DNA of 64,000 nucleotides from assembly GCA_965249005.1 (NCBI GenBank), contig CBDFLD010000019.1, forward strand, positions 1 to 64,000, in the 5' to 3' direction. Under the pieces are notes generated by a model. That model was not told the origin of the DNA and searched no databases. It saw nothing but the letters and a program-made list of their open reading frames with translations. A program made the position numbers and the translations under genes. Source of the stretch: CBDFLD01 sp965249005 (GTDB taxonomy: Bacteria; Acidobacteriota; UBA6911). Shown here piece by piece: positions 1 through 8,455 of the stretch; the first letter of the stretch is position 1; each line of letters opens with the position of its first letter.

Positions 1-398
1 TCGACCTTCTTCCGTGATCCCGACTCGAGCGCCACCCGGCCCAAGGCCACAGCGAGAAAGAAGTGCCCTTCCACTCGGTCCGGGAACTTCTCAGCGCACT
101 GCCGGCCAAACTTCTCGGCCAGTTGGTAATGTTGCATCTGGATTTCGCCCTTGGAGTCCGAGCCAAGATCGGAGTGCGCGCGGGCTAATCGCCAGAGAAC
201 ATCGAAACGAGCGGGTTGAATCTCGGCCGCCTCATGGTAGTACCGCAATGCTTGCTGATTGTCGAACTTGATGTAGCACTGATCCCCGGCCGAGATCGCG
301 TCATTGAACGCGGAGGGACCGCTCCGCCCATGGCAAGTTCCCAGTATGGCGAGCCCGAGGAGAGCCCGGCACAAGAACAAACTCACTTTTAGACTCAT
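1..398 (-). CDS. Exported TPR-like protein, 3' end beyond the window
   Basis: An open frame on the minus strand starts with ATG at 398 and is still open at position 1, giving about 132 residues. It begins with a signal-peptide-like stretch (MSLKVSLFLCRALLGLAILG) and continues with helical text such as ALRYYHEAAEIQPARFDVLW and MQHYQLAEKFGRQCAEKFPD, typical of tetratricopeptide-like repeats. It lies 39 bases downstream of the PQQ-like gene on the same strand, so the two are probably cotranscribed. TPR proteins are scaffolds; no specific partner can be named. Part of the family's usual length is missing because the gene runs off the edge. Confidence 0.6.
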   Translation of the reverse strand, partial: MSLKVSLFLCRALLGLAILGTCHGRSGPSAFNDAISAGDQCYIKFDNQQALRYYHEAAEIQPARFDVLWRLARAHSDLGSDSKGEIQMQHYQLAEKFGRQCAEKFPDRVEGHFFLAVALGRVALESGSRKKV

Positions 399-437
399 GG
401 ATCTCTGCGCGGCACAGCGGGGAAAGGCCTCATCGAG

Positions 438-1703
438 TCAGGGTCGCGGTCCGCCAATACAGAACAGGCTCTCGTCGGACCGAATGAAGAGTTGGGCGTG
501 AGAAGCCGCCGGACTCCCCATGCACCGTTCACCGACACTGCCGGTGCCAATGATCTTGAACTCCGGCCCTTCCTCTACGATACAGGTTTCCCCATCTTCG
601 CTTAGTGTATAGATCTTGCCCTCGGAAGCAAGAGGACTCGCGAAATAGTCTCCAGGCGCTGGAAGGCGCTTTTGATAGACAAGTTTGCCGGATCTCGCGT
701 CCAGGCAGGTGAATGTTCCGCCTTTCTTGACCGTGTAGAGGTACGCTCCCACCAGCACCGGCGAGGGATTGTATGGAATTCCCTTCCGGAAGCGCCACGC
801 GACATGGGTGTCGGTGATGTTGCCCCTTCCACCGGGGCGAACGGCCAGGCCTATATCATCTCCGGGGCCACCGGCCATGAGGTACAGGAGTCCGTGACCA
901 GATACGGGCGTCGGCGTCACCCAGCGCGTCAGCCCGTCAACCCACCACAACTCGGATCCGTCGCGGGGGTCGTAAGACCGGGCCTGGTGGCTTCCGCTCA
1001 CCACAACCTCGATCCCGTTTTCCGTGTGCCAGATGTAAGGAGTGGGCCAAGCCCGATTTGCGCCGTCTCTGGAAGTCCGCCAGATTTCCTTCCCGGTCTT
1101 CTTATCCAGAGCAAGAAGGAAATCACTGCCGTCGGTGTCACAGTTGAGCAACAGCATATCCCGATACAGAATCGGCGAGCTGGCGCTGCCCCAGGCATTG
1201 GGAAACGGGCCGAGGGGATGCTCCCACTTCTTGTTACCCTGGAAATCGAAGCAAACCAAACCAAACGAGCCAAAGTAGACGTACAGGTTCGTACCATCCG
1301 TGACCGGTGTGGGGCTGGCCGGACTATTGGTACGGTGGACCTTCTCGACCTCCCCGGCCTCGACTTCCCGCTGCCAGACAATCCTGCCCGTTTGCCGCTC
1401 CAGAGATAGAACGAGCAGTCTTCCGTATTGCGACGAGCTCACCAGGGAAATCAGGCGGGACGTCGCCGTCGGCGCGAACGTGGTCAAAAAGATCCGATCC
1501 TCCCAGATGACCGGAGAGGAATGCCCCGGCCCCGGAAGGGCTGCCTTCCAAAAGATGTTCTCTTCCGGGCTCCAGTGCAGCGGGAGACCCGTCTCGCCCG
1601 AGACGCCATGACTTGCAGGACCCCTGAATTGGCTCCAGTTCTGACACAGCGCCCCCTCGAGAGAAAGGGCCCAAAAGAGGACAGCAACCCAGATTCTCTT
1701 CAC
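438..1703 (-). CDS. Secreted PQQ-like beta-propeller protein
   Basis: This 421-residue protein has an N-terminal signal peptide (residues 1-20, ending near ALCQN) followed by the WSQFRGP motif that opens many secreted PQQ-like propellers of Acidobacteriota and Planctomycetota. Recurrent blade motifs such as GRIVWQREVE, GKEIWRTS and GKLVYQKRLP fit a PQQ_2-type eight-bladed fold. It probably acts in the periplasm or outside the cell, as a binding scaffold or a quinoprotein-like enzyme. No catalytic residues can be assigned. The start is GTG at 1703, chosen because a GAGGAG ribosome site lies seven bases upstream. It is divergent from a paralogue at 1947. Confidence 0.85.
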   Translation of the reverse strand: MKRIWVAVLFWALSLEGALCQNWSQFRGPASHGVSGETGLPLHWSPEENIFWKAALPGPGHSSPVIWEDRIFLTTFAPTATSRLISLVSSSQYGRLLVLSLERQTGRIVWQREVEAGEVEKVHRTNSPASPTPVTDGTNLYVYFGSFGLVCFDFQGNKKWEHPLGPFPNAWGSASSPILYRDMLLLNCDTDGSDFLLALDKKTGKEIWRTSRDGANRAWPTPYIWHTENGIEVVVSGSHQARSYDPRDGSELWWVDGLTRWVTPTPVSGHGLLYLMAGGPGDDIGLAVRPGGRGNITDTHVAWRFRKGIPYNPSPVLVGAYLYTVKKGGTFTCLDARSGKLVYQKRLPAPGDYFASPLASEGKIYTLSEDGETCIVEEGPEFKIIGTGSVGERCMGSPAASHAQLFIRSDESLFCIGGPRP

Positions 1704-1946
1704 CAGATTCTCCTCATCGGTTTACCTTTGCTCTATTGGTCCGGTGGAGCGTCCCACAATGCAGGCGGTTGGGCGCAACCCCCTTTGATTCGTTCAGGAG
1801 GGACCAAGGGTTTACAGAAATACTACCGCCCTTTAAGATGAATAGGACTCGGAGCACGAGTCGCGTTTCATATTTTGTCTGCGGCCCGGCCATGGCCCGG
1901 GCTCCGAGCCACCATAACATTGGATGCAGTCAAAGAGGAGGGGTTC

Positions 1947-3206
1947 ATGGTTCCGAGACTCACGGTCGTGACGCTGTCGTTGTTCATGGGATTGGGGCCG
2001 GCCCTCTGGGCCGCCAACTGGCCCTACTGGCGGGGCCCCAACAACAACGGGATAAGCGATGAAAAGAACCTCCCGCTGCAATGGAGTCCTTCGGAGAATA
2101 TCCTCTGGAAGATCCCGATGCCCGACAGAACCGGGGCAACACCCATCGTTTGGAATGACCGCATCTTCTTGAATCTCGCTGAGGGAACGGAGCTGTATCT
2201 TTGGTGTGTCGACCGGGCAGAAGGAAAGGTGCTATGGAAGCAACACCTTGGAAGCGGCAACAAACGGATGCAGAAGCAGAACATGTCCTCTCCGTCTCCG
2301 GTCACGGACGGAGAGCACGTCTGGGTCCTGACCGGAACCGGCATTTTGAAGGCCTACGACTTTGACGGCAACCAAGTCTGGGGCCGGGATATTCAAAAGG
2401 AGTACGGGTCGTTCGGGCTGAACTGGGGATACGCGTCGAGTCCGCTCCTGCACGAGGGTGCCCTGTACCTGCAGGTCCTTCACGGAATGAAAACCGACGA
2501 TCCTTCCTACATCGTCAAGATCCAGGCGAAGTTGGGCCATACCCGGTGGAAGGTCGAGCGCCCCACCGATGCCCTGAAGGAGTCACCCGACGCTTATACC
2601 ACGCCGGCCCTACTCCGGTACGATGGCAAAATTGAGATCGTCATCAGCGGTGGAGACTACGTCACGGGCCATGATCCCGACACGGGAAAGGAGCTCTGGA
2701 GGGCCGGCGGACTCAACCCGAATAGGGACGGCTTCTATCGCACGATTGCCTCCCCCACCGTGATGGACGGGATGATCTACGCCTGCTCCAGGGTTCGCCC
2801 CATGCTGGCCCTGCGAGTCGGTGGCCGGGGAGACATCACAAAAACGCACAAGGTGTGGTCGACGAGCAACGGGCCCGATGTTCCCACTCCGGTGACGGAC
2901 GGAAAGTACATCTACATTCTGAGAGACAAGGGGATCATGTTTTGTCTCGACGCAAAAACGGGCAAACAACTCTGGGGAAACCAGCGAGTCCAGCCAGGCA
3001 CCTACAGTGCCTCACCGCTGCTGGCTGACGGCAGGGTTTATGTCACCAGCGAGGACGGGGTGACGACCGTGATCGAAGCCGGTCCCGCCTTCAAGGTCCT
3101 GAGCGAGAACAACCTGGACGAATACACACTATCCTCGCTGGCCATTTCCGACGGACAGATCTTTCTCAGAACGGCGAATCATCTTTATTGCATCGGAAAA
3201 CCCTAG
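1947..3206 (+). CDS. Secreted PQQ-like beta-propeller protein (paralogue)
   Basis: The protein has 419 residues when started at the ATG at 1947, preceded by a strong AAAGAGGAGGGG ribosome site. The frame stays open 72 bases further upstream, but that extension lacks a signal peptide at its end. Residues 1-22 are a signal peptide ending in LWAAN, then WPYWRGPNNNG, the counterpart of WSQFRGP in the divergent neighbour. Blade motifs include GKVLWKQHLG, GNQVWGRDIQ and GKQLWGNQRV. The two genes share overall organisation and look like an old duplication. The substrate is unknown. Confidence 0.85.
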   Translation: MVPRLTVVTLSLFMGLGPALWAANWPYWRGPNNNGISDEKNLPLQWSPSENILWKIPMPDRTGATPIVWNDRIFLNLAEGTELYLWCVDRAEGKVLWKQHLGSGNKRMQKQNMSSPSPVTDGEHVWVLTGTGILKAYDFDGNQVWGRDIQKEYGSFGLNWGYASSPLLHEGALYLQVLHGMKTDDPSYIVKIQAKLGHTRWKVERPTDALKESPDAYTTPALLRYDGKIEIVISGGDYVTGHDPDTGKELWRAGGLNPNRDGFYRTIASPTVMDGMIYACSRVRPMLALRVGGRGDITKTHKVWSTSNGPDVPTPVTDGKYIYILRDKGIMFCLDAKTGKQLWGNQRVQPGTYSASPLLADGRVYVTSEDGVTTVIEAGPAFKVLSENNLDEYTLSSLAISDGQIFLRTANHLYCIGKP

Positions 3207-3212
3207 GGGGTC

Positions 3213-3827
3213 CTAACGACGGCTTACCGAGGGTGAGCGGCAATCGAAGAAGCGGAGGGGCCACGTTTTGGCCTCGCCCGCATAGTCGATTCCAACTCGT
3301 GGCGCGACGCATATCTCGACCCTTCGTCTCGGGCGGCGAAACAAATGTAGCTCGCTCGCTCCAATCAGATCTGCACCGGTGAAATCCCTGGTCAGTCCCA
3401 GGGCCTTGCAAAATCGTCCCGGGCCGGCGAGTAGTCGAGGGGGGGTTCCGTCGGGTCCCTCAGCGGCACGCAGCAGCACGGCTTCGGCCACCCCTTCCTT
3501 GCGTGTCACCACATTGGCACAATGGTGCATCCCGTAAACGAAGTAGACATACAGGTGCCCTCCGTCCTTATACATAGGCTCTACACGAGGAGTGCGTCTG
3601 CCGAGATAGGTGTGCGCAGCCGGATCTTTCTTGCCCAGATACGCTTCCGTCTCCACCACCCTGACTCCGTACCACGCTCGGCCGTGCCGGCGAGCGAACC
3701 AGGCTCCGACCAGATCCCGTGCCACAGACACGGTTTGTCGCCGATAAAACGAGCGCTCCGGCTCCACGACCCCAAGCTGTTCCGGATCGAAGCGAAGTCT
3801 GGGGTCGGGTGGGGTGTTCGATCTCAT
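3213..3827 (-). CDS. 3-methyladenine DNA glycosylase (AAG/MPG family)
   Basis: The 204-residue protein matches the alkyladenine DNA glycosylase family in length and motifs: ARDLVGAWFARR near the N terminus, the catalytic-glutamate block RVVETEAYLG, the YVYFVYGMHHCANVV core, and EAVLLRAAEG. These enzymes remove alkylated purines from DNA to begin base-excision repair in the cytoplasm. The catalytic Glu is in VETEAY and the intercalating Tyr region lies in YVYFVYGMH. The gene converges on the PQQ-like gene, with six bases between stops. The ATG at 3827 has only a weak ribosome site. It appears full length and intact. Confidence 0.92.
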   Translation of the reverse strand: MRSNTPPDPRLRFDPEQLGVVEPERSFYRRQTVSVARDLVGAWFARRHGRAWYGVRVVETEAYLGKKDPAAHTYLGRRTPRVEPMYKDGGHLYVYFVYGMHHCANVVTRKEGVAEAVLLRAAEGPDGTPPRLLAGPGRFCKALGLTRDFTGADLIGASELHLFRRPRRRVEICVAPRVGIDYAGEAKTWPLRFFDCRSPSVSRR

Positions 3828-3908
3828 TCGTTTGTCAGGGTCGCGCCGGATCCTGCTGGTGTGGCGGCCGCCGGTTAGGTGGAACCAGAGGATTCAGTTC
3901 GGAACCGC

Positions 3909-6900
3909 TCAAAACAAGAACTTGAGCCCAAACTGTATTCGCCGTGGTGCTTCCGCAGACGAAACGCGGCCGAAGGTCGGGGAGCCCAGAAAGATGTCCG
4001 GAAGACCGAAGTTGGCGTTGTTGAACAGATTGAAAAATTCAGCCCGAAACTGTAGCTGAACCGCTTCGGAGATCGCACCCTGTTTGAGCAGCGAGAAGCT
4101 GATGTTGGTGAATCCCGGACCATCCAGGATGTTGCGACCGGAGTCCCCAAACATACCAAACTCGGAGAAGCCAAAGGCCCCCGTGTCGAACCATCTTTCG
4201 GCAGATCGCGCCCCGATGGCCCCGGAAGCCAGGCGATTCGGACGGTCGTTGGCCCCGAACCCGAGGTTCGCCCGTCCCGTGTTGCTGTTGTCGATTTCCG
4301 GGAGCAGCGCCACCGTGAACGGTCTTCCGGTTTGAAGCGTGACGATCTCGTTGATCTGCCAGTTTCCGAAAGCCGCTGAAACCCAGCCACGATTGGCCAG
4401 GAAGCGTCTTCCCTTCCCAAAGGGCAGTTCCCAGGAATAACTCAAAGAGAAACGATGCCGCACATCAAAGTTGGAGCGTCCTTTTTCAGCGCGCACATTG
4501 AAGCTGTTCTGGGGGAAGTTGGCGTCTCCGAAACTCGGGAAGAAAGTCGAAGTGTCGTCCAGGGACTTGGAAAAAGTGTAGGCGGCGAGCAACGAAAGTC
4601 CCGCGTGAAAGCGCTGCTGAAATCGGGTCTGAAAACTATGGTAGGTCGATCCACCCCTGGACTCCAGGTAAATGACATCGTCGAAGCGCGGGTTCGGCCG
4701 GAAATTGGGAATGATGGGACTCGCCGCCGGCTGATTGATATCTCTCGCCGAACGGATTTTTGTGCCCTTCGATCCAACGTAACCGAACTCCAGGATCCGG
4801 CCGGCACCGAACTCTTGTTGAAGTTTGAAATTCCAGTGTTGAAAGTACGCGGTTCGCAAATCGCGCTGGAATCCGAGCGCGGAGATCGGCAGCGGAAACG
4901 GGAACGACTCCGGAAACGGATTGTCCACGGTCAGAGGCAACCCCGGCAGCGAGAAGTAGAGCTTGAAATCGAAGAACGGATTGTTGAAGTACAGGCCTTC
5001 TCCAGGAGCCAGCGATGACTGGTCATAGTAGATTCCGTATCCCGCGTGCAAGACCGTACCCCTCTGTCCTCCTGGAGCCCAGGCAATGCCAAAGCGCGGG
5101 GCCCAGTTGTTCCGGTCCGGCTCGAACGCACTCCGCGGCACTCCGTTGGTTCCCACCTGGACCAGGGATCCGTTTTCCGCACCATAGGTGTTGGCGCGGT
5201 CGAATTGATCAACAGGGGGCGAATTGTACTCGTACCGCATCCCCATCAGGAGGGTAAAGTCCCGGTGCAAGCGGAAGCTGTCCTGGAGATAGAAATTCCA
5301 ACTCTTCGTCCGAAGATGTTGATGATTGTCGAGCCGGGCACCCCCGGTCAAAAACGGAAATCCCAATAGCAAATCCGCCAGAGCATTTCCCGTGATCTGG
5401 CCAAAATTGGAAAACGTGAGAAATCCGCGTGACTGCACGTCACGAAAGGCGTTTTGCTGAAGTGCTCGAAAATCGAAGCCGAACTTGATGAGGTGTCTTC
5501 CCCGGATATGGGTCACGTTATCCAACAGCTGGTAGACGTTTGTGACGCTGTGCTGGGGGTTGTTGAATTCGTCTCCAAGGGGCGAGTAGCCGGACACGGT
5601 AATGAAGCTCAACCCGAAATCCCGCGGGTTGGACGAAAGCTCGGGCAATCCCACGAGTTGGTTCAGACTCCTACCTTGGTTCTCGTGCGTGGCGCCAAAC
5701 GCCACGCGGTTGAAGGCAAACCGAAACTCGTTGATCAAGGTGGGAGAAAAAACGTGATTCTCTCCGACCATGGTGTTCTGGGCCCGGCGGGGGATATCCG
5801 TGCCGTATCCGGGAATGCGGGCAAACGTCGGACCCGAAAACGGCTCGAACAGGTCGCGGTCGGAGAAGCTGTAACGAAAGATCAGGTTGGAGCTTTTGGT
5901 CAGCGCGTGATCCAGTCGGATGTCGAAGCGATCGTCGCGATCGGAAACGGCAGGGGAGGAAACAAAGTTCTGCCCTGGAGTTCCGCTGTTCGGCGACGGA
6001 TAGAGTCCAACGATCGCCCGACCGACATCACTCATTCGGAATTCTGGAATAACGTCATCGGGAAAAGGCTGCCGCGTGAACGGATCAATGGGCTTGGGGA
6101 ACAGACTGCCGGAGAAGTCGCCCATGCGCTCCGCCATGCTGGGAACGTTGGCTTCCCGGGTGATTCCTTCGCGTAACCGCCTCCCCTCGTAGTCCGCGAA
6201 AAAAAAAGTTCGATCCCTTCGAAGCGGTCCCCCCAGCGAGAACCCGAATTGACTCCGTTGATACTTTGGCTTGGGGCCGGAGGGAGCGAAGAAATTCCGC
6301 GCGTCCAGTGCTCCGTTGCGAAAAAACCCGTATACGGTCCCGTGGAACTGATTCGTACCCGACTTCATCGCGACGCTGATCTGCGCACCGCCGCTCCGTC
6401 CAAAGGACGCGTCGTAGGTGCTGGCCAGGATTCCGAATTCCCGGATCGCGTCTACCGGAGGGCTGATCGATACGGTATTCAGCTTGGGATCACCGTTGTA
6501 GACGCCGTCCAGAACAAAGTTGTTGGCGTCTTCGCGCGCCCCGTTGACGTTGACGGTAAACTCGCCGCGGATCGAGCCCGGGGAACCTTGGGCCGAAGGT
6601 GCCGTTCCCGGGACCAGAAGGCTCAACTCCAGAAAGTTCCGGCCGTCCAGAGGAAGATCGACGATCTGGGGATTCTCGATCACGGCCCCCACACTGACCG
6701 AGTCCAGTGCAAGCAAGCCCTGGACTGCTGTGACCAAAACTTCCTCGGAAGGAGCACCTGGCTCCAGCGCAATATCCAGTCGCGTTTCTTCTCCGATCTT
6801 GAGCGTGATGTCCCGGCGAATGTAAGTCTTGTAGCCTGCCAGAAGGGCTTCGAGGCGATAGGGGCCCGCCGCCAAAACCGAGAGAGTGTAGGATCCGTCC

Positions 6901-7085
6901 GAATTGCTCGATGAAACCCGGCGCTCGTTGGTCTCCTCATTGACCAAGGTGATTTCGGCACCGCTTCGGGGTAGCCCGGAGCCCTCGACAAAACCCCGAA
7001 CCGTCGCCCCGAGAGTCTGAGCGGTTGCCGCCGGAGCGAGGAACCACAACGAACAGAAAACTACAAGTGCCCCTCTGGTACCCAT
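3909..7085 (-). CDS. TonB-dependent receptor, Oar-like, with carboxypeptidase-regulatory domain
   Basis: The 1058-residue protein has a signal peptide (residues 1-22, ending in ATAQ), then a carboxypeptidase-regulatory-like beta-sandwich (about 25-110, GATVRGFVEGSGLPRSGAEI), a plug domain (about 120-250, DLPLDGRNFLELSLLVPG and VNVNGAREDANNFVLDGV) and a long outer-membrane barrel ending in aromatic QFGLKFLF. Oar-like receptors are abundant in Acidobacteriota and import unknown ligands with TonB energy. The ATG at 7085 is chosen because AGGA lies eight bases upstream. An in-frame extension to 7220 would overlap tadA and bury the signal peptide. No partner gene reveals the ligand. Confidence 0.9.
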   Translation of the reverse strand: MGTRGALVVFCSLWFLAPAATAQTLGATVRGFVEGSGLPRSGAEITLVNEETNERRVSSSNSDGSYTLSVLAAGPYRLEALLAGYKTYIRRDITLKIGEETRLDIALEPGAPSEEVLVTAVQGLLALDSVSVGAVIENPQIVDLPLDGRNFLELSLLVPGTAPSAQGSPGSIRGEFTVNVNGAREDANNFVLDGVYNGDPKLNTVSISPPVDAIREFGILASTYDASFGRSGGAQISVAMKSGTNQFHGTVYGFFRNGALDARNFFAPSGPKPKYQRSQFGFSLGGPLRRDRTFFFADYEGRRLREGITREANVPSMAERMGDFSGSLFPKPIDPFTRQPFPDDVIPEFRMSDVGRAIVGLYPSPNSGTPGQNFVSSPAVSDRDDRFDIRLDHALTKSSNLIFRYSFSDRDLFEPFSGPTFARIPGYGTDIPRRAQNTMVGENHVFSPTLINEFRFAFNRVAFGATHENQGRSLNQLVGLPELSSNPRDFGLSFITVSGYSPLGDEFNNPQHSVTNVYQLLDNVTHIRGRHLIKFGFDFRALQQNAFRDVQSRGFLTFSNFGQITGNALADLLLGFPFLTGGARLDNHQHLRTKSWNFYLQDSFRLHRDFTLLMGMRYEYNSPPVDQFDRANTYGAENGSLVQVGTNGVPRSAFEPDRNNWAPRFGIAWAPGGQRGTVLHAGYGIYYDQSSLAPGEGLYFNNPFFDFKLYFSLPGLPLTVDNPFPESFPFPLPISALGFQRDLRTAYFQHWNFKLQQEFGAGRILEFGYVGSKGTKIRSARDINQPAASPIIPNFRPNPRFDDVIYLESRGGSTYHSFQTRFQQRFHAGLSLLAAYTFSKSLDDTSTFFPSFGDANFPQNSFNVRAEKGRSNFDVRHRFSLSYSWELPFGKGRRFLANRGWVSAAFGNWQINEIVTLQTGRPFTVALLPEIDNSNTGRANLGFGANDRPNRLASGAIGARSAERWFDTGAFGFSEFGMFGDSGRNILDGPGFTNISFSLLKQGAISEAVQLQFRAEFFNLFNNANFGLPDIFLGSPTFGRVSSAEAPRRIQFGLKFLF

Positions 7086-7203
7086 ACGAGTCATCCTAAC
7101 GATTGGATTGGTGTGATTGCCAACAAATACTTGGACGAACAAAAGTATGACATACCTGACGGGAGAGGCCAAGCCATCACTCGTGTCCGTGCAACGATCC
7201 ACC

Positions 7204-7659
7204 TCAGCGGCGTGCTTCAAAGAAATCTTTCAGCAGAACGCTGCATTCTTGGGCCAGAACGCCCGACATCACGTCTATCTTGTGGTTGAGTTGCGGGTTC
7301 TGGTTGAGATGGAAGTGTGACTCGATCGCACCCGCCTTGGGATCTGCTGTGCCGTAAACCACTTGCTCTACCCGGGATTGGATCATGGCTCCGACGCACA
7401 TGACACATGGCTCCACTGTGACCACGAGAACCGAACCGGGCAGCCTGTAATTCCGCAGGCTTTGGCCGGCATGGCGGAGGGCGAGGATTTCCGCGTGTGC
7501 CGTCGCATCACAGGAATGAATGGAGTGGTTATGCCCTCGTCCGACGATCTTGCCATGCATCAGGACAAGGGCTCCAACCGGGACCTCTCCTTCCGCCTCT
7601 GCCTTACGAGCTTCCTCGAGAGCTTCCTGCATCCATGACTCTGCCGTAGATCGGTCCAT
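7204..7659 (-). CDS. tadA: tRNA-specific adenosine deaminase
   Basis: The 151-residue protein carries the cytidine/deoxycytidylate-deaminase zinc motifs: HAE in ATAHAEILALRHAG, where Glu is the proton shuttle, and PCVMC in VTVEPCVMCVGAMI. This arrangement, with the N-terminal MQEALEEARKAEAEGEVPVG and the following VVYGTADPKAGA, is that of TadA, which converts A34 to inosine in tRNA-Arg(ACG). The length is normal for the family. The Oar-like receptor lies downstream on the same strand, 118 bases away and functionally unrelated. Confidence 0.95.
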   Translation of the reverse strand: MDRSTAESWMQEALEEARKAEAEGEVPVGALVLMHGKIVGRGHNHSIHSCDATAHAEILALRHAGQSLRNYRLPGSVLVVTVEPCVMCVGAMIQSRVEQVVYGTADPKAGAIESHFHLNQNPQLNHKIDVMSGVLAQECSVLLKDFFEARR

Positions 7660-7691
7660 GAGGCCACCGTTATGCAGCTATCAACGATCCG

Positions 7692-7728
7692 TTTGGGAGT
7701 TACTTGTAGCACAGGGGGTTCTCCCAAA
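7692..7728. promoter_or_regulatory. Inverted repeat between tadA and the unknown gene at 7757
   Basis: TTTGGGAG at 7692-7699 is matched by CTCCCAAA at 7721-7728, a perfect 8-bp inverted repeat with a 21-base spacer. It lies in the divergent promoter region, 28 bases before the downstream start codon. It could be an operator or an RNA hairpin in the leader. Nothing ties it to a known regulator. Confidence 0.3.
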
Positions 7729-7756
7729 TCAAAGTAGGAGTAAAATAGGGGACGAC

Positions 7757-8188
7757 ATGGCCTTGAAGCTTCAGATCGGAGACCTGGTTCAGTGCCGGGA
7801 TGATCATTACAACCGGGGGCTCGGCCTCGTCGACAGGCTCGGCATGGTGGTAGAGCTGCGCCGAAAGGACGCTCGGATCCTGTTCGACGCGGACAACCAA
7901 TCGATCTGGCTCACGAAGATGGGCGTCAATCGAGTCACCTTGCCCCCGACGGAGTCTCCATCTCTCCTCGACCGGTTGACTTGGCTGATCCATTTCTTGG
8001 ACGCAAGCGAGTGCGAACTCGAGCGGGATCGTTCCGGGAACTATCGGTACACGGTTGTTTCCGAGGAACTGGATCTCGATCGAATCCACAGGGTCCGAGA
8101 CTACATGCAGCCTGTCTTCATCAGTCTCAAAATCCTACCGCGAGGAATGAATCGCCTGGGATTGGAACTGATATTTCGAAAAGACTGA
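7757..8188 (+). CDS. Conserved-looking hypothetical protein
   Basis: I do not recognise this 143-residue protein. The ATG at 7757 follows an AGGGGA ribosome site; the frame is open further upstream, but that part is a shadow of tadA. The N-terminal 60 residues (LQIGDLVQCRDDHYNRGLG, then GMVVELRRKDARILF and SIWLTKMGVNRV) look like a small beta-barrel of the SH3 or KOW type. The second half is mixed alpha/beta and ends in NRLGLELIFRKD. There is no signal peptide or membrane segment, so it is probably cytosolic. It stands alone between tadA and the SBBP gene. Confidence 0.6.
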   Translation: MALKLQIGDLVQCRDDHYNRGLGLVDRLGMVVELRRKDARILFDADNQSIWLTKMGVNRVTLPPTESPSLLDRLTWLIHFLDASECELERDRSGNYRYTVVSEELDLDRIHRVRDYMQPVFISLKILPRGMNRLGLELIFRKD

Positions 8189-8455
8189 CGAGCTTTTGCA
8201 GGAATCGTCTCCATCTTGCTGAATCATCTTGGACTCTGCATCGTAGACCTCGATGATGGCGTTTACCGCAAAGTCCCACGGGTCCAGCAACGTCAAACCA
8301 CACAATCCTCCTTCCTGAAATACCTCTCACCACCAGCGGATCCCGTGCCGAAATAGAACTTGGGAGTTCGACTATGCGCTCCTTCCTCAGGACCTGGCTG
8401 TCGTACAGCTTGCTCTTTCCTGGCTTCTTGCCTGCTCAATCATTCAGGAATCAAT

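Noticed and set aside
672..1409. 245-codon frame opposite the PQQ-like gene
   Set aside because: Shadow of the beta-propeller gene, no ribosome site.
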